In this document: piece after piece, positions 8,226 to 16,971 of the stretch
Numbering within the stretch: the first letter of the stretch is position 1
Layout: the number at the start of each line of letters is the position of its first letter
DNA from: JAGVIE01 sp964520905
GTDB taxonomy: Bacteria > Bacteroidota > Ignavibacteria > UBA10030 > SZUA-254
Reading direction: 5' to 3'
DNA: 64,000 nt
NCBI GenBank assembly: GCA_964520905.1
Contig: CAZFQL010000014.1
Coordinates: 40,604 to 104,603 of the forward strand
Notes under the pieces: model-generated
What the model was told of the DNA's origin: nothing
What the model saw: only the letters and a program-made list of their open reading frames with translations
Database searches by the model: none
Translations under genes and position numbers: made by a program

Positions 8226-9614
8226 CTATTTCCTTTTTCCGAGACGTTCCGTGAGGAATGTTACCACATCTTCCATTTTCATTCCTCTCGAACCTTTTAC
8301 TAAAACTATATCGCCATCCGAAACAAGTTCGGCGGCATATTCCGATAGAATATTTTTTTGATCATAATGGATTTTCATTTTTACATCAGCGGAATCATAT
8401 ATATACTTTGCCGTTTCACCATAAGTGAGTAAATATTCAAATCCCATTTCACCTATAATTTTTCCGATTACGCTATGTTCTTTCATTGCTGCATCGCCGA
8501 GTTCCAGCATGTCTGCAAGTATGACAATTTTGTTCCCCTTGCAGTTCATTAACCGTAGTGTCTCTAATGCCGACTTTACTGAGTCGGTATTAGCATTGTA
8601 TGTATCGTTTATGATCGTGGCGGAACCAATTTTTATTATTTCCATACGTTTTCCAATACCGGCAAATTTTCTAAGCGACCGGCTGATATTATCGGCTTTA
8701 ATACCAAATTTTATTCCTACTGCCGCCGCGGCTAATCCGTTCAACATAGCATGTGTGCCGGGAGTATTGAGCTTGATGGTAAATTCTTTTTTGCTGCGAG
8801 TCTTAACCGAAAATTCCGGGCACCCCTTATTATCAATATTTGTCAATCGCCCCTGTATCCGATTTCTTTTCTTTGAAAAACCATATGTAATTTTATTCTT
8901 TAAAACTCTTGCCACACCAACTACATATTCGTCGTCTGTATTCACGAAACCTTGACCTTTTTTGCTTATGGCTTGATAAAGTTCACCTTCGCCTTTTGAC
9001 ACACCCTCTATATTTTTAAAATACTCCAAATGCTCGTGTCCGATGTTCGTAATCAATCCATGTGTTGGATTCAAAATTTCACACAGATATTTCAACTCTC
9101 CAAAATGGTTTGTTCCAATTTCAATTACTGCGATCTGATGCCTTTTAGTCAGTCTGAACAGAGTCTGCGGAACACCGATATGGTTATTCAGATTTCCCGC
9201 AGTGCTGAGTACCGAATATTGTGTGCTTAGTACTGCGGCAATCATTTCTTTGGTCGTAGTTTTACCATTGCTTCCAGCGACTGCAATAATGGGAATCTTG
9301 AATTTCTGTCTGTGAATATTTGCCAATTCGCCAAGTGTATGCACGCTATTTTCAACTATAAATAGAGGAAAATCCGACCACGATTGTCTGCCGGCTGTTT
9401 CTTCAACAACAGCGCATGAAGCACCTTTCGAAAAAGCACGCGGCACGAATTCGTGTCCGTTGAATTTTTCACCTCGTATTGCAAAGAACAATTCACCCGG
9501 TTTCACCGAGCGGGAATCTGTTGAGATTCCGGAAAACTTTTTAATATTTAACGATTCAAATTTGTGCAGAGCGACATGCGGAACACTTTTCAAATCCTCG
9601 AGTGTAATTTTCAT
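8226..9614 (-). CDS. murF: UDP-MurNAc-tripeptide--D-alanyl-D-alanine ligase MurF
   Basis: MurF attaches D-Ala-D-Ala to complete the cytoplasmic UDP-MurNAc-pentapeptide. The 462-residue protein shows the N-terminal MurF/MurE domain (FSGISTDSRSVKPGELFFAI), the P-loop VAGSNGKTTTKEMIA, NIGHEHLEYF and the C-terminal INDTYNANTDSVKSALETL, which is typical of MurF. Start and stop codons overlap with murE in an ATGA arrangement (9611-9614), a sign of translational coupling. Confidence 0.97.
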   Translation of the reverse strand: MKITLEDLKSVPHVALHKFESLNIKKFSGISTDSRSVKPGELFFAIRGEKFNGHEFVPRAFSKGASCAVVEETAGRQSWSDFPLFIVENSVHTLGELANIHRQKFKIPIIAVAGSNGKTTTKEMIAAVLSTQYSVLSTAGNLNNHIGVPQTLFRLTKRHQIAVIEIGTNHFGELKYLCEILNPTHGLITNIGHEHLEYFKNIEGVSKGEGELYQAISKKGQGFVNTDDEYVVGVARVLKNKITYGFSKKRNRIQGRLTNIDNKGCPEFSVKTRSKKEFTIKLNTPGTHAMLNGLAAAAVGIKFGIKADNISRSLRKFAGIGKRMEIIKIGSATIINDTYNANTDSVKSALETLRLMNCKGNKIVILADMLELGDAAMKEHSVIGKIIGEMGFEYLLTYGETAKYIYDSADVKMKIHYDQKNILSEYAAELVSDGDIVLVKGSRGMKMEDVVTFLTERLGKRK

Positions 9615-11119
9615 GGATGCACCCGAAGATATTCTTCAATTGTTTCGCGGTCACTAAAATGAATTTTTCGATCTTCGATTACTTGATAATCTTCGTGGCC
9701 CTTACCCGCTACGAGAATAACATCGCCCTTCTTTGCTAAACCGAGAGCTTTGTTAATCGCTTCCTTTCGATCTGAATCCCGAAATATTGTCGAACCTTTT
9801 TTAATTCCTTGCATTACTTCATCGATTATTGATTCGGGGTTTTCAAATCTCGGGTTATCCGACGTAATGACTGTTACATCACTGAGACTCGATGCGATCA
9901 ATCCCATTTGAGACCTTTTCGAGCGATCTCGGTTACCACCGCAACCAAAAACAGTAATAATTTTTCCATTCTTACTCGAATCAAAAACATCTTTTAATGC
10001 ACGGAGGGTCTTTTCAAGCGCATCCGGTGTATGGGCATAATCGATGACTGCAGTCCAACCGCCCGATGATGTTATTTGTTCGAACCTGCCGCGCACGGCG
10101 TGTGTTTCCCGTATTGCGTTTCGCATCATTTTTTTATTTATGCCGAGTGCTATTCCGGTTCCGAATGCGGCAAGTATATTACTGACATTGAATCTGCCGG
10201 TTAGCTGCGATTCAATTGCCGTTTCTTCTCCTTGATGAACGATAGTAAATGTCATACCATTCATCGAGAGAGAAATATTTTTTGCCGACACGTCGGCAGG
10301 AACGGTTATTCCATATGAGATCGTTCGCGCCGGAGTTTTCTCCAAGATGTCTTTGCCGCGCTCGTCGTCTGTATTTACGATTGCACAAGAACCGGAAGTA
10401 AGATTTTCGAAAAGCATATTCTTCGCTTTAAAATATTCATCCATCGATAAATGATAATCGAGATGGTCCTGCGTTAAATTCGTGAATACAGCCGCCTTAA
10501 AATCAATGCCGTGAACACGGTGCTGGTGAAGCGCATGCGATGATACTTCCATGACTGCCGACTGACACCCGCTTTGTATCATGGTGTCGAGCATCTCGTT
10601 TAACTCGAGCGATTCCGGTGTCGTGTGTGTGGCTGGGATAACGGTATCACCAATTTTATATTCGATCGTTCCAAGCAATCCGGATTTTATTCCACAATAT
10701 TCAAGGATAGATTTTATAAGATATGCAGTTGTTGTTTTTCCATTTGTTCCGGTCACACCTATCATTGATAATTTTTCTGACGGACGATCAAAATAATTCG
10801 CCGACATCCGGGCTAAAGCTATGCGGCTATTGGAAACTACAATTTTTACTACTCCTGCATGCATAAAAAACGAATCCGGCATCGCTGTGTCATGTTCCAC
10901 AACTACGACTTTTGCGCCGTTGGATACGGCGCTATCGATGAATTTATGTCCATCGAATGAATTGCCGGAGATTGCTACAAAAATGTCGTTGCGACCGATT
11001 TTGCGCGAGTCATAATGCAAGCGATCAATCTGGATTTCCTGTGTCACTGCATGTTGTCCATAAAGTTTTTGGAACATTTTTGTTACTGCAACACCTTCCA
11101 ATAATTTTGATAACGTCAT
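9611..11119 (-). CDS. murE: UDP-N-acetylmuramoyl-tripeptide synthetase MurE
   Basis: MurE adds the third residue to UDP-MurNAc-L-Ala-D-Glu. The 502-residue protein has the N-terminal HYDSRKIGRNDIFVAISG, the P-loop VTGTNGKTTTAYLIKSI, HTTPESLELN, LTQDHLDYH and the C-terminal block VFGCGGNRDRSKRSQMG. The segment TSDNPRFENPE contains DNPR, the motif that selects meso-diaminopimelate rather than lysine, so the wall is probably of the A1-gamma m-DAP type. It lies 15 bases downstream of ftsI and overlaps murF by four. Confidence 0.97.
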   Translation of the reverse strand: MTLSKLLEGVAVTKMFQKLYGQHAVTQEIQIDRLHYDSRKIGRNDIFVAISGNSFDGHKFIDSAVSNGAKVVVVEHDTAMPDSFFMHAGVVKIVVSNSRIALARMSANYFDRPSEKLSMIGVTGTNGKTTTAYLIKSILEYCGIKSGLLGTIEYKIGDTVIPATHTTPESLELNEMLDTMIQSGCQSAVMEVSSHALHQHRVHGIDFKAAVFTNLTQDHLDYHLSMDEYFKAKNMLFENLTSGSCAIVNTDDERGKDILEKTPARTISYGITVPADVSAKNISLSMNGMTFTIVHQGEETAIESQLTGRFNVSNILAAFGTGIALGINKKMMRNAIRETHAVRGRFEQITSSGGWTAVIDYAHTPDALEKTLRALKDVFDSSKNGKIITVFGCGGNRDRSKRSQMGLIASSLSDVTVITSDNPRFENPESIIDEVMQGIKKGSTIFRDSDRKEAINKALGLAKKGDVILVAGKGHEDYQVIEDRKIHFSDRETIEEYLRVHP

Positions 11120-11134
11120 CTCTTTATCAATAAT

Positions 11135-13147
11135 CTAATTTAGATTTAAAGCGGCAGATAACTTCGGCTGGCATGTCAAGGTTATTTTCATGCCTCGCTT
11201 TAAGGGCAACCCCGGCTCAGGCGTTTGATCTCTTACAATACCTGAACCGTTAACAATCGCTTGTAATTTCCTGTCTTTTAGAATTGAAACCGCCTGTCTG
11301 ACACTTCGACCACGAACGTCCGGAATAACTCCAGCCGGAGATAAAATCATACCGGCATTTTCTTTTACGGGTTCATTTATTTTCATTGTATCGGCGGCAA
11401 ACTTCCGCTGAGGCGCTACGAATTCCGTCGTGTTGATTATTTGTTCCGCGATAGCGCGAAATACCGGCGCACTGGTTGTGCCACCGTAATAACTGCTTCC
11501 TCTCGGATTATCGAGCATTACCAGGCAGACTATTTCCGGATTATCGGATGGGAAAAAGCCAACGAACGATGCAATATAATTTCCGCCTTCATAATGACCT
11601 TCGATAAATTTCTTAGATGTCCCGGTCTTACCAGCTATCCTTACTCCGGGGATTTTCGCAGGCGTTCCCGTACCCCGCTCAACAACGCCCTCAAAAAGAT
11701 CGATAAGCGTTCGTACGGTTTTCGACGAAACAACGCGTCGAATTTGTTGCGGTTGAGATTCTTTTACTATTCGTCCGGATGCATCGGTCTCCTTTTTGAA
11801 AATGTACGGTCTCATCAATATTCCATCATTAGCAATAGCGGCATACGCCGCGGCAATCTGGATTGGAGTTGCGCCGACTTCATAACCAAATGCCATCGTG
11901 TTTAACGTTGTTGCCGACCATTCCATTGGTTTCTTTAGAACACCTTTCACTTCACCCGGATAATCGATGTTAGTCGGAATACCGAAACCGAAATCCCTGG
12001 CTGTTTTGTAAAATCGTTCGCTGCCAATAATGTCGCTAACCTTAGCCATTACTATATTGCTCGATTTCTCCATCGACTCTTTGAAGGTAATCCACTTTTC
12101 TTTATGGGTATCGACGATCGGACGTGTTTTAGTCGGAGTCACATGCACTATATAGGTTCCATTTTCGGCATAAAATAGTTTTTCAGGAGATACAAGCCCG
12201 CTTTCCAGCGCAGCCGAAGCTGTAACAATTTTAAATATCGAGCCTGGTTCAAACAAATCTGTTACTGCACGCAATCTCTGATCCTGTAACTGATATTTCC
12301 CAAAATTATTCGGGTCAACATTCGGGTATTGAGCTAATGCCAGCACTTCGCCGGTTTTAGGATGAAGTATAACCACCAAACCACGCTCTGCTTTATTTTG
12401 CTCGACACCCTTCTTCAACTCTTTCTCAGCAAATGATTGTATCTTCATATCTATAGTCAGATAGATATTGTGTCCATGTACAGGCTCTACCCTCGGATAA
12501 TCGACCGATGGTCTTGCACGGCCCAAACCATCCCGCTGAAAAATTACGTATCCATCTACACCTTGCAGTTGATTATCAAATTCTTGTTCAATACCCGCCA
12601 AACCCTGATTGTCTATATTGGTCGTCCCGACCAACTGCCCTGCAATATGATCATGGAAGTAAAGGCGTTTCGGTTCGTAGCGTACGACAATGCCGGTATC
12701 TTTTTTAGGATTTATATTCTGTAAGTATTTTGCATCGACTTGTCGCTCAAGCCATACAAATCGCAAATCAGATTGAAGTTTTTCCAGATAATAATTTCTG
12801 GGCTTTCCAAAATATTTTGAGAACTTATTTGCTATCGCTTTTGCATCTTCAGCCGCGATTTGTGGATCCGCGGCAAACGAGATAAGCGTCGAGTTAGATG
12901 CAATAACGCCGCCATTGCAGTCATACAGTAATCCGCGCTCAGCAGGTAAAATTATTTTCGACTGATATTGCCTTTGAGCAATCTTACGATACTTCTGAGA
13001 ATCTACGATTTGAATCTGTGCGAGTCGCCCGCCAACAACAATAAACAAAACAACTATTATAACTTGAAACAAACGCAGTCTGCCTCGATTGCATGAAATT
13101 GGCGCCGGATTGACCTGAGATGATATATGTTGTTGATTTTGCTTCAC
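11135..13147 (-). CDS. ftsI: Division-specific class B penicillin-binding protein with C-terminal PASTA domain
   Basis: The septal transpeptidase, partner of FtsW. The 670-residue protein has one N-terminal membrane anchor (about 26-45), a PBP dimerisation domain and the transpeptidase domain. The active-site motifs are the serine SxxK in EPGSIFKIVTA (Ser near residue 302), SSN in EKSSNIVMAKV, and KTG in IAGKTGTSKK. The last 65 residues (GVIPDVRGRSVRQAVSILKD ... GMKITLTC) form a single PASTA repeat, which is common in PBPs of Bacteroidota/Chlorobiota relatives as well as Gram-positives. It lies 12 bases after ftsL. Confidence 0.95.
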   Translation of the reverse strand: MKQNQQHISSQVNPAPISCNRGRLRLFQVIIVVLFIVVGGRLAQIQIVDSQKYRKIAQRQYQSKIILPAERGLLYDCNGGVIASNSTLISFAADPQIAAEDAKAIANKFSKYFGKPRNYYLEKLQSDLRFVWLERQVDAKYLQNINPKKDTGIVVRYEPKRLYFHDHIAGQLVGTTNIDNQGLAGIEQEFDNQLQGVDGYVIFQRDGLGRARPSVDYPRVEPVHGHNIYLTIDMKIQSFAEKELKKGVEQNKAERGLVVILHPKTGEVLALAQYPNVDPNNFGKYQLQDQRLRAVTDLFEPGSIFKIVTASAALESGLVSPEKLFYAENGTYIVHVTPTKTRPIVDTHKEKWITFKESMEKSSNIVMAKVSDIIGSERFYKTARDFGFGIPTNIDYPGEVKGVLKKPMEWSATTLNTMAFGYEVGATPIQIAAAYAAIANDGILMRPYIFKKETDASGRIVKESQPQQIRRVVSSKTVRTLIDLFEGVVERGTGTPAKIPGVRIAGKTGTSKKFIEGHYEGGNYIASFVGFFPSDNPEIVCLVMLDNPRGSSYYGGTTSAPVFRAIAEQIINTTEFVAPQRKFAADTMKINEPVKENAGMILSPAGVIPDVRGRSVRQAVSILKDRKLQAIVNGSGIVRDQTPEPGLPLKRGMKITLTCQPKLSAALNLN

Positions 13148-13159
13148 GGGCTGTTCTTC

Positions 13160-13591
13160 TCATTCTCCAATATTCTCTGCGCGGCTTAAATCCACATCGA
13201 ACCAGACGGGTTGTTCTTTGGGGGCAATAAGTCCCAACTGTTCCGTCGAAATTTTTACAATACGTTCCAGGCTCGATTTCTTATTTATCTCAGCATTTAG
13301 AAATTCATTTGCATTCAGGATTTTTTCATGCTGGTTGCGGGAATCATTCACTTCAACAACGAGACGGTTCACGCATATTTTATTCCAGATGTAAAACACA
13401 ATCAAAACAGACGCCAAAAATAGAGTTCCGATTATATTAAACGGTGAACGTTTTCTCGACCTTACCGGACGATTTCCCTTCTGGGGAACTTCCGCTTTTA
13501 CTTCAGAAGTTTCGCCGTTATAGACATATCTCTTTTCCGTAAGTTCTGGACTTGGGGTATCTTCTATTTTTGGAGATATTAATTTAGCCAT
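13160..13591 (-). CDS. ftsL: FtsL-like cell division protein
   Basis: A 143-residue bitopic protein: a long basic and polar cytoplasmic tail (1-50), one membrane segment (about 51-68, FNIIGTLFLASVLIVFYIW), then a periplasmic stretch with leucine/isoleucine heptads consistent with a short coiled coil (VEVNDSRNQHEKILNANEFL) and a C-terminal EQLGLI segment. Sequence identity in FtsL is always low, so the call rests on topology, size and position between rsmH and ftsI, where ftsL lies in nearly all dcw clusters. The start is 2-3 bases downstream of rsmH. Confidence 0.8.
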   Translation of the reverse strand: MAKLISPKIEDTPSPELTEKRYVYNGETSEVKAEVPQKGNRPVRSRKRSPFNIIGTLFLASVLIVFYIWNKICVNRLVVEVNDSRNQHEKILNANEFLNAEINKKSSLERIVKISTEQLGLIAPKEQPVWFDVDLSRAENIGE

Positions 13592-13593
13592 GA

Positions 13594-14523
13594 CTATAGC
13601 CGTTCAGCAACTCTCAGTTTTGCGCTTCTTGCGCGCGGATTAACGACAATCTCTTCCTCGGAAGGGATTATCGGTTTCTTAGTTAGTACTTCTAATAGTG
13701 CATTCCTTTGCAGATCAGGAATATATTTATTTCCCGAACTGATTACAGACCTTGATTCGTCTTTAAAAATATCCTTCACAATCCTGTCTTCCAGACTGTG
13801 GTATGAAATAACTGCAATTCTTCCTCCTGTTCGCAACAATTCCACCGAATCGTTTAACGCCTTGCGAAGGTTTTCAAGTTCATTGTTCACTTCGATCCGA
13901 ATCGCCTGGAATATTCGAGCCAGGGTTTTATTTAAATATTGTTTTCCGGTCGATGATGATATTATTTCTGCCAGATATTCAGTGCTTTCGATCTGTTTCT
14001 TATCTCGCCTTTCGATTATACGTTTTGCAATCCGGCGGGAATTTCTTTCTTCGCCAAATTTCCAAAATATATCGGCTAACCGGTTTTGGTCGTATGTGTT
14101 GATCACTTTCCATCCATCGATTTGTTGTTCCCGATCCATTCTCATATCGATTCGATTACCTTCTCTAAAGCTAAAGCCACGCTGCGCATCATCAATCTGA
14201 TGAGATGATAATCCTAAATCCAATAATAACCCATCTATGCGATTTACGCTAAGGTCATTTAGATGTTGTTTGATATTCGAAAAGTTACCATGGATAAATA
14301 GAATTCTATCTTTAAATTTTCCCAGTCGGGTTTTTGAAAATGTTATTGCATCAATGTCCATGTCGAACCCGATAAGTTTCCCCTTTGGGGAAATATTTGT
14401 CAGAATCGACTCTGCATGTCCACCGCCACCAAGCGTACCATCAACATAGATACCGTCTGGATTAACTGAAAGATAGCGCGTGACTGTCTCAACAAGGACC
14501 GGGGTATGATAAAAAATGTCCAT
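13594..14523 (-). CDS. rsmH: 16S rRNA (cytosine1402-N4)-methyltransferase RsmH (MraW)
   Basis: RsmH methylates N4 of C1402 in 16S rRNA. The SAM-binding loop DGTLGGGGHAESIL, GFDMDIDAI, the block GLLLDLGLSSHQIDDAQRGFSF and the C-terminal RTGGRIAVISYHSLEDRIVK are all diagnostic. The start is taken as ATG at 14523 (MDIFYHTPVLVETV), which matches the family N-terminus. A TTG at 14547 would add eight non-conserved residues. It is the second gene of the dcw operon, after mraZ. Confidence 0.95.
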   Translation of the reverse strand: MDIFYHTPVLVETVTRYLSVNPDGIYVDGTLGGGGHAESILTNISPKGKLIGFDMDIDAITFSKTRLGKFKDRILFIHGNFSNIKQHLNDLSVNRIDGLLLDLGLSSHQIDDAQRGFSFREGNRIDMRMDREQQIDGWKVINTYDQNRLADIFWKFGEERNSRRIAKRIIERRDKKQIESTEYLAEIISSSTGKQYLNKTLARIFQAIRIEVNNELENLRKALNDSVELLRTGGRIAVISYHSLEDRIVKDIFKDESRSVISSGNKYIPDLQRNALLEVLTKKPIIPSEEEIVVNPRARSAKLRVAERL

Positions 14524-14569
14524 TCGGACAACATCATCTAACCACAAAGAACAATTGGTAATCGTAGAG

Positions 14570-15010
14570 TCATCGCATTACTTTTGCTGCAATCGTTTCA
14601 TACGACTCCGATTGATTGCTCTTATACTCTTCATATATTTGAGGATTCCACAGTTCAATTCTTTCAAGCGCCCCAATAATCCTCACTTCACCTTGAATGT
14701 TGGCATACTCTCGAAGTTCCTGGGGAATTGAAAGGCGAAATTGCACATCAAACTGTGATTCAACCGCAGGTTCGAGAAACGTGCGAACAAATCTTCGATG
14801 CTCCGGATCATACGAAGATAAACTGCGCAGATTTGCCTCTATCTTACTCCACTCATCATTAGGATAAACGAATAAACATTTTTCAAAACCGCGTGTAATG
14901 ATGAATGTGACATTAGCTTCAGGAGAAACACACTTGCGCATTTTTGCAGGTAGGCTTACCCTGCCTTTATCGTCAACTGAATATGTGTATGAACCCTTAA
15001 AAGATGACAT
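14570..15010 (-). CDS. mraZ: Transcriptional regulator MraZ
   Basis: MraZ is the conserved first gene of the dcw operon, an AbrB-fold DNA-binding protein that binds tandem TGGGN repeats upstream of its own gene. The 146-residue protein starts MSSFKGSYTYSVDDKGRVSLP, the first SpoVT/AbrB-like half, with the second half around QSQFDVQFRLSIPQELREYA. The ATG at 15010 has a GAAAG ribosome site; a TTG at 15025 would add KEFK-type residues that do not belong to the family. The predicted target repeats lie 34-58 bases upstream of the start, consistent with autoregulation. Confidence 0.95.
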   Translation of the reverse strand: MSSFKGSYTYSVDDKGRVSLPAKMRKCVSPEANVTFIITRGFEKCLFVYPNDEWSKIEANLRSLSSYDPEHRRFVRTFLEPAVESQFDVQFRLSIPQELREYANIQGEVRIIGALERIELWNPQIYEEYKSNQSESYETIAAKVMR

Positions 15011-15043
15011 TTTAAATTCTTTCAAAAAACCTTAAAAATTTGC

Positions 15044-15068
15044 TTCCAATATTCCCCACTTTTCCCCA
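15044..15068 (-). promoter_or_regulatory. MraZ box
   Basis: On the minus strand this reads TGGGG-AAAAG-TGGGG-AATAT-TGGAA, three TGGGN-type pentamers (the third degenerate) separated by exactly five bases. That is the repeat spacing described for MraZ operators. It lies between the predicted promoter and the mraZ start. Confidence 0.8.
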
Positions 15069-15079
15069 CGTGAAGTTTA

Positions 15080-15107
15080 AATTTAGGGATTTTTCATTGA
15101 AAGTCAA
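15080..15107 (-). promoter_or_regulatory. Predicted dcw operon promoter
   Basis: On the minus strand TTGACT (15107-15102), a 16-base spacer and TAAATT (15085-15080) resemble a sigma-70-type promoter. Transcription would start near 15073, just upstream of the MraZ box, so bound MraZ could block initiation or clearance. Prediction by eye only. Confidence 0.5.
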
Positions 15108-15381
15108 GTTAATTCACAAAAAAATCAAGGATTTATGGGTGGGGAAATGTTTTCAACAAGGAAACCTTAAATTTCTTCAATATTCACTGTTTTTTTGGGG
15201 TATGATTTGCTGGTATGTGGCGCTCTTTCCTTGGTTTTTCACAGATTTCTCCACACACATTAGGTATGAGCGTAAAAACGATTTATCTGTTTAATTCAAA
15301 GTTATACCAAACATGTGTAGCCTGAATAAAAAAGTCATGGGCATGTCTGACCGAAAAGAAAAAAGGTGAAGGAAAAGCTTG
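15108..15381. other. Intergenic stretch without recognised gene
   Basis: Between the corrinoid operon (ending at 15382) and the dcw promoter. It is AT-rich. Open frames here (for example 15040-15294 on the plus strand) resemble no protein and lie across the promoter. No clear terminator hairpin for the upstream operon was found, so some read-through into dcw is possible. Confidence 0.4.
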
Positions 15382-16281
15382 TCAGTGAGTTTTTGTAGAA
15401 TTCTCTCTGAGAATTTTTTTAAATGCCGCGATGTGAGCTGGAGTTGTTCCGCAGCACCCCCCAAGAATTTTAATATCGATGTCAATTAGTTCACGACTTT
15501 GTTCCGCCATATACTCGGGAGTTTCAGGATATATCGAGATGCCATCTTTCAAGATCGGCATCCCAGCATTTGATTGAATAAGAACGGGAAGCGTTGTATT
15601 TTTTTTGAATTCTTTAGCAATAGTAACCATATTCATAATACCGTTACCGCAATTAGAACCGATAATGTCGGCGCCGGCATTATCAAGTTCACTTGCTGCC
15701 TGTTCGATTGTTGAACCCATGATAGTAAAAAATCCTCTCGGTGTTACATCGAATGTCATTGTCGCGCAAACAGGTATCGTTGATGAAATGGATCGCGCCG
15801 CCTTGACTGCAAGTACAGCTTCCGCGATGTCGGTCATTGTCTCTATGCAAATCATATCAACACCTTCCGCGAGAAGCGCTTTCATTTGCCGTTGATATGT
15901 TTCAAAAATTTGTTCGGGTTTCGTATCTCCGAACGGTTCCAATAATTTTCCTGTAGGACCGCATGAAGCTGAAACATACGCTTCATCTCTTACAATTTTC
16001 CTTACTGCTTGCACTGCCCGGGCATTTATTTCTTCCGTCTTATTGTCAAGCGAGTACATCGCAAGCTTGATCGGTGAACCGCCAAATGTATTCGTCTGAA
16101 TTATCTCGGCTCCCGCATGAAGATAGAGCAGAGCAATTTCTTCCAAGATTTCTGATCGATCGAGATTTATTCTTTCAGGGCATTCGCCTGGGTTCAGCCC
16201 ATGCATGAAAAGCATTGTGCCTATTGCGCCATCGGCAATGAGTAGTCCGGGTTTTGTCAAACGTTCGGTTAAAGACTGCAT
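15382..16281 (-). CDS. Homocysteine S-methyltransferase (MetH N-terminal domain homologue)
   Basis: A stand-alone protein of 299 residues corresponding to the homocysteine-binding barrel of cobalamin-dependent methionine synthase. It begins with LLIADGAIGTMLFMHGLNPG and carries AGAEIIQTNTFGGSP. It has the three zinc-binding cysteines of the family: Cys211 (SNCGNG) and Cys276/Cys277 (GGCCGTTPAHI). The methyl-folate, B12 and activation domains of full MetH are absent, but B12 and activation-like functions are encoded by the neighbours. Its ATG overlaps the stop of the corrinoid gene by one base. The expected reaction is transfer of a methyl group from the partner corrinoid protein to homocysteine, giving methionine. 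Methionine synthesis is inferred; other thiol acceptors are possible. Confidence 0.85.
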   Translation of the reverse strand: MQSLTERLTKPGLLIADGAIGTMLFMHGLNPGECPERINLDRSEILEEIALLYLHAGAEIIQTNTFGGSPIKLAMYSLDNKTEEINARAVQAVRKIVRDEAYVSASCGPTGKLLEPFGDTKPEQIFETYQRQMKALLAEGVDMICIETMTDIAEAVLAVKAARSISSTIPVCATMTFDVTPRGFFTIMGSTIEQAASELDNAGADIIGSNCGNGIMNMVTIAKEFKKNTTLPVLIQSNAGMPILKDGISIYPETPEYMAEQSRELIDIDIKILGGCCGTTPAHIAAFKKILRENSTKTH

Positions 16282-16919
16282 CAGAATATTCCTACAAAAC
16301 GTTTAACCGTTTCTACCGCACTGACGCCATCGAAACAATATGCGTCTGCACCGATTTCTTTTGCATACTCCGATGAAAGCGGCGCACCTCCAACAATGAA
16401 TCTCTTTTTACCGTATAGTCCGCGCTCGCGAGCAAGCTCTACTACTTTCTTCATCACAGGCATTGTTGTTGTAAGAAGCGCCGACATCCCGATTACATCG
16501 ACATTTTCTTTCTCTGCGGTATCGATAAATTTTTGCGGTGGCACATCGCTTCCTAAATCTATTACTTCAAAACCCGCCCCTCTAAGCATAATAGCGACAA
16601 GATTTTTTCCGATATCATGCAGATCGCCCTGGACGGATCCAATAATAACTTTTCCCATCGTTGGGATTCCTTCTTTAAGAAGTAGCGGTTTCAGCAAATC
16701 CATTCCGGCATACATCGCTTTTGCGGCAAGCAAGACATCCGGCAGGAAAATTTCATGCGCCTTGAATTTTTCTCCGATAACAGACATGCCGGCAATGAGG
16801 CCATTATCGAGTATCGTTTTAATATCAATATTTTCATCGATTGCTTGTCGAGTAAGCTCGGCAACATTCTTCGGGTTGCCCTGCTGAAGTTGTTCAGAAA
16901 GTTCTTGTATAATATTCAT
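16281..16919 (-). CDS. Corrinoid (B12-binding) methyl-carrier protein
   Basis: A 212-residue protein of the MtbC/MttC/MetH B12-module type. The N-terminal helical cap domain (residues 1-85, with EKFKAHEIFLPDVLLAAKAM) is followed by a Rossmann-like B12 domain with the DxHxxG motif GDLHDIGKNLV. His101 is the predicted lower axial ligand to cobalt. Further family blocks are IDLGSDVPPQKFI and VIGMSALLTTTMPVMKKVV, the region that lines the nucleotide tail. It would carry the methyl group as methyl-Co(III) between the MttB-family protein and the homocysteine methyltransferase encoded on either side. The four genes are adjacent and co-oriented. Confidence 0.93.
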   Translation of the reverse strand: MNIIQELSEQLQQGNPKNVAELTRQAIDENIDIKTILDNGLIAGMSVIGEKFKAHEIFLPDVLLAAKAMYAGMDLLKPLLLKEGIPTMGKVIIGSVQGDLHDIGKNLVAIMLRGAGFEVIDLGSDVPPQKFIDTAEKENVDVIGMSALLTTTMPVMKKVVELARERGLYGKKRFIVGGAPLSSEYAKEIGADAYCFDGVSAVETVKRFVGIF

Positions 16920-16971
16920 ATTGACTCCAAAGTCTTTACCGTTTTATGTTTCATATTGCATGAATTTTTAA

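Noticed and set aside
8425..8955. 176-codon plus-strand frame inside murF
   Set aside because: It is the antisense shadow of a clear murF; composition mirrors the codon use of the real gene.
15040..15294. 84-codon plus-strand frame before mraZ
   Set aside because: Overlaps the promoter and MraZ box; AT-rich and unlike any protein.
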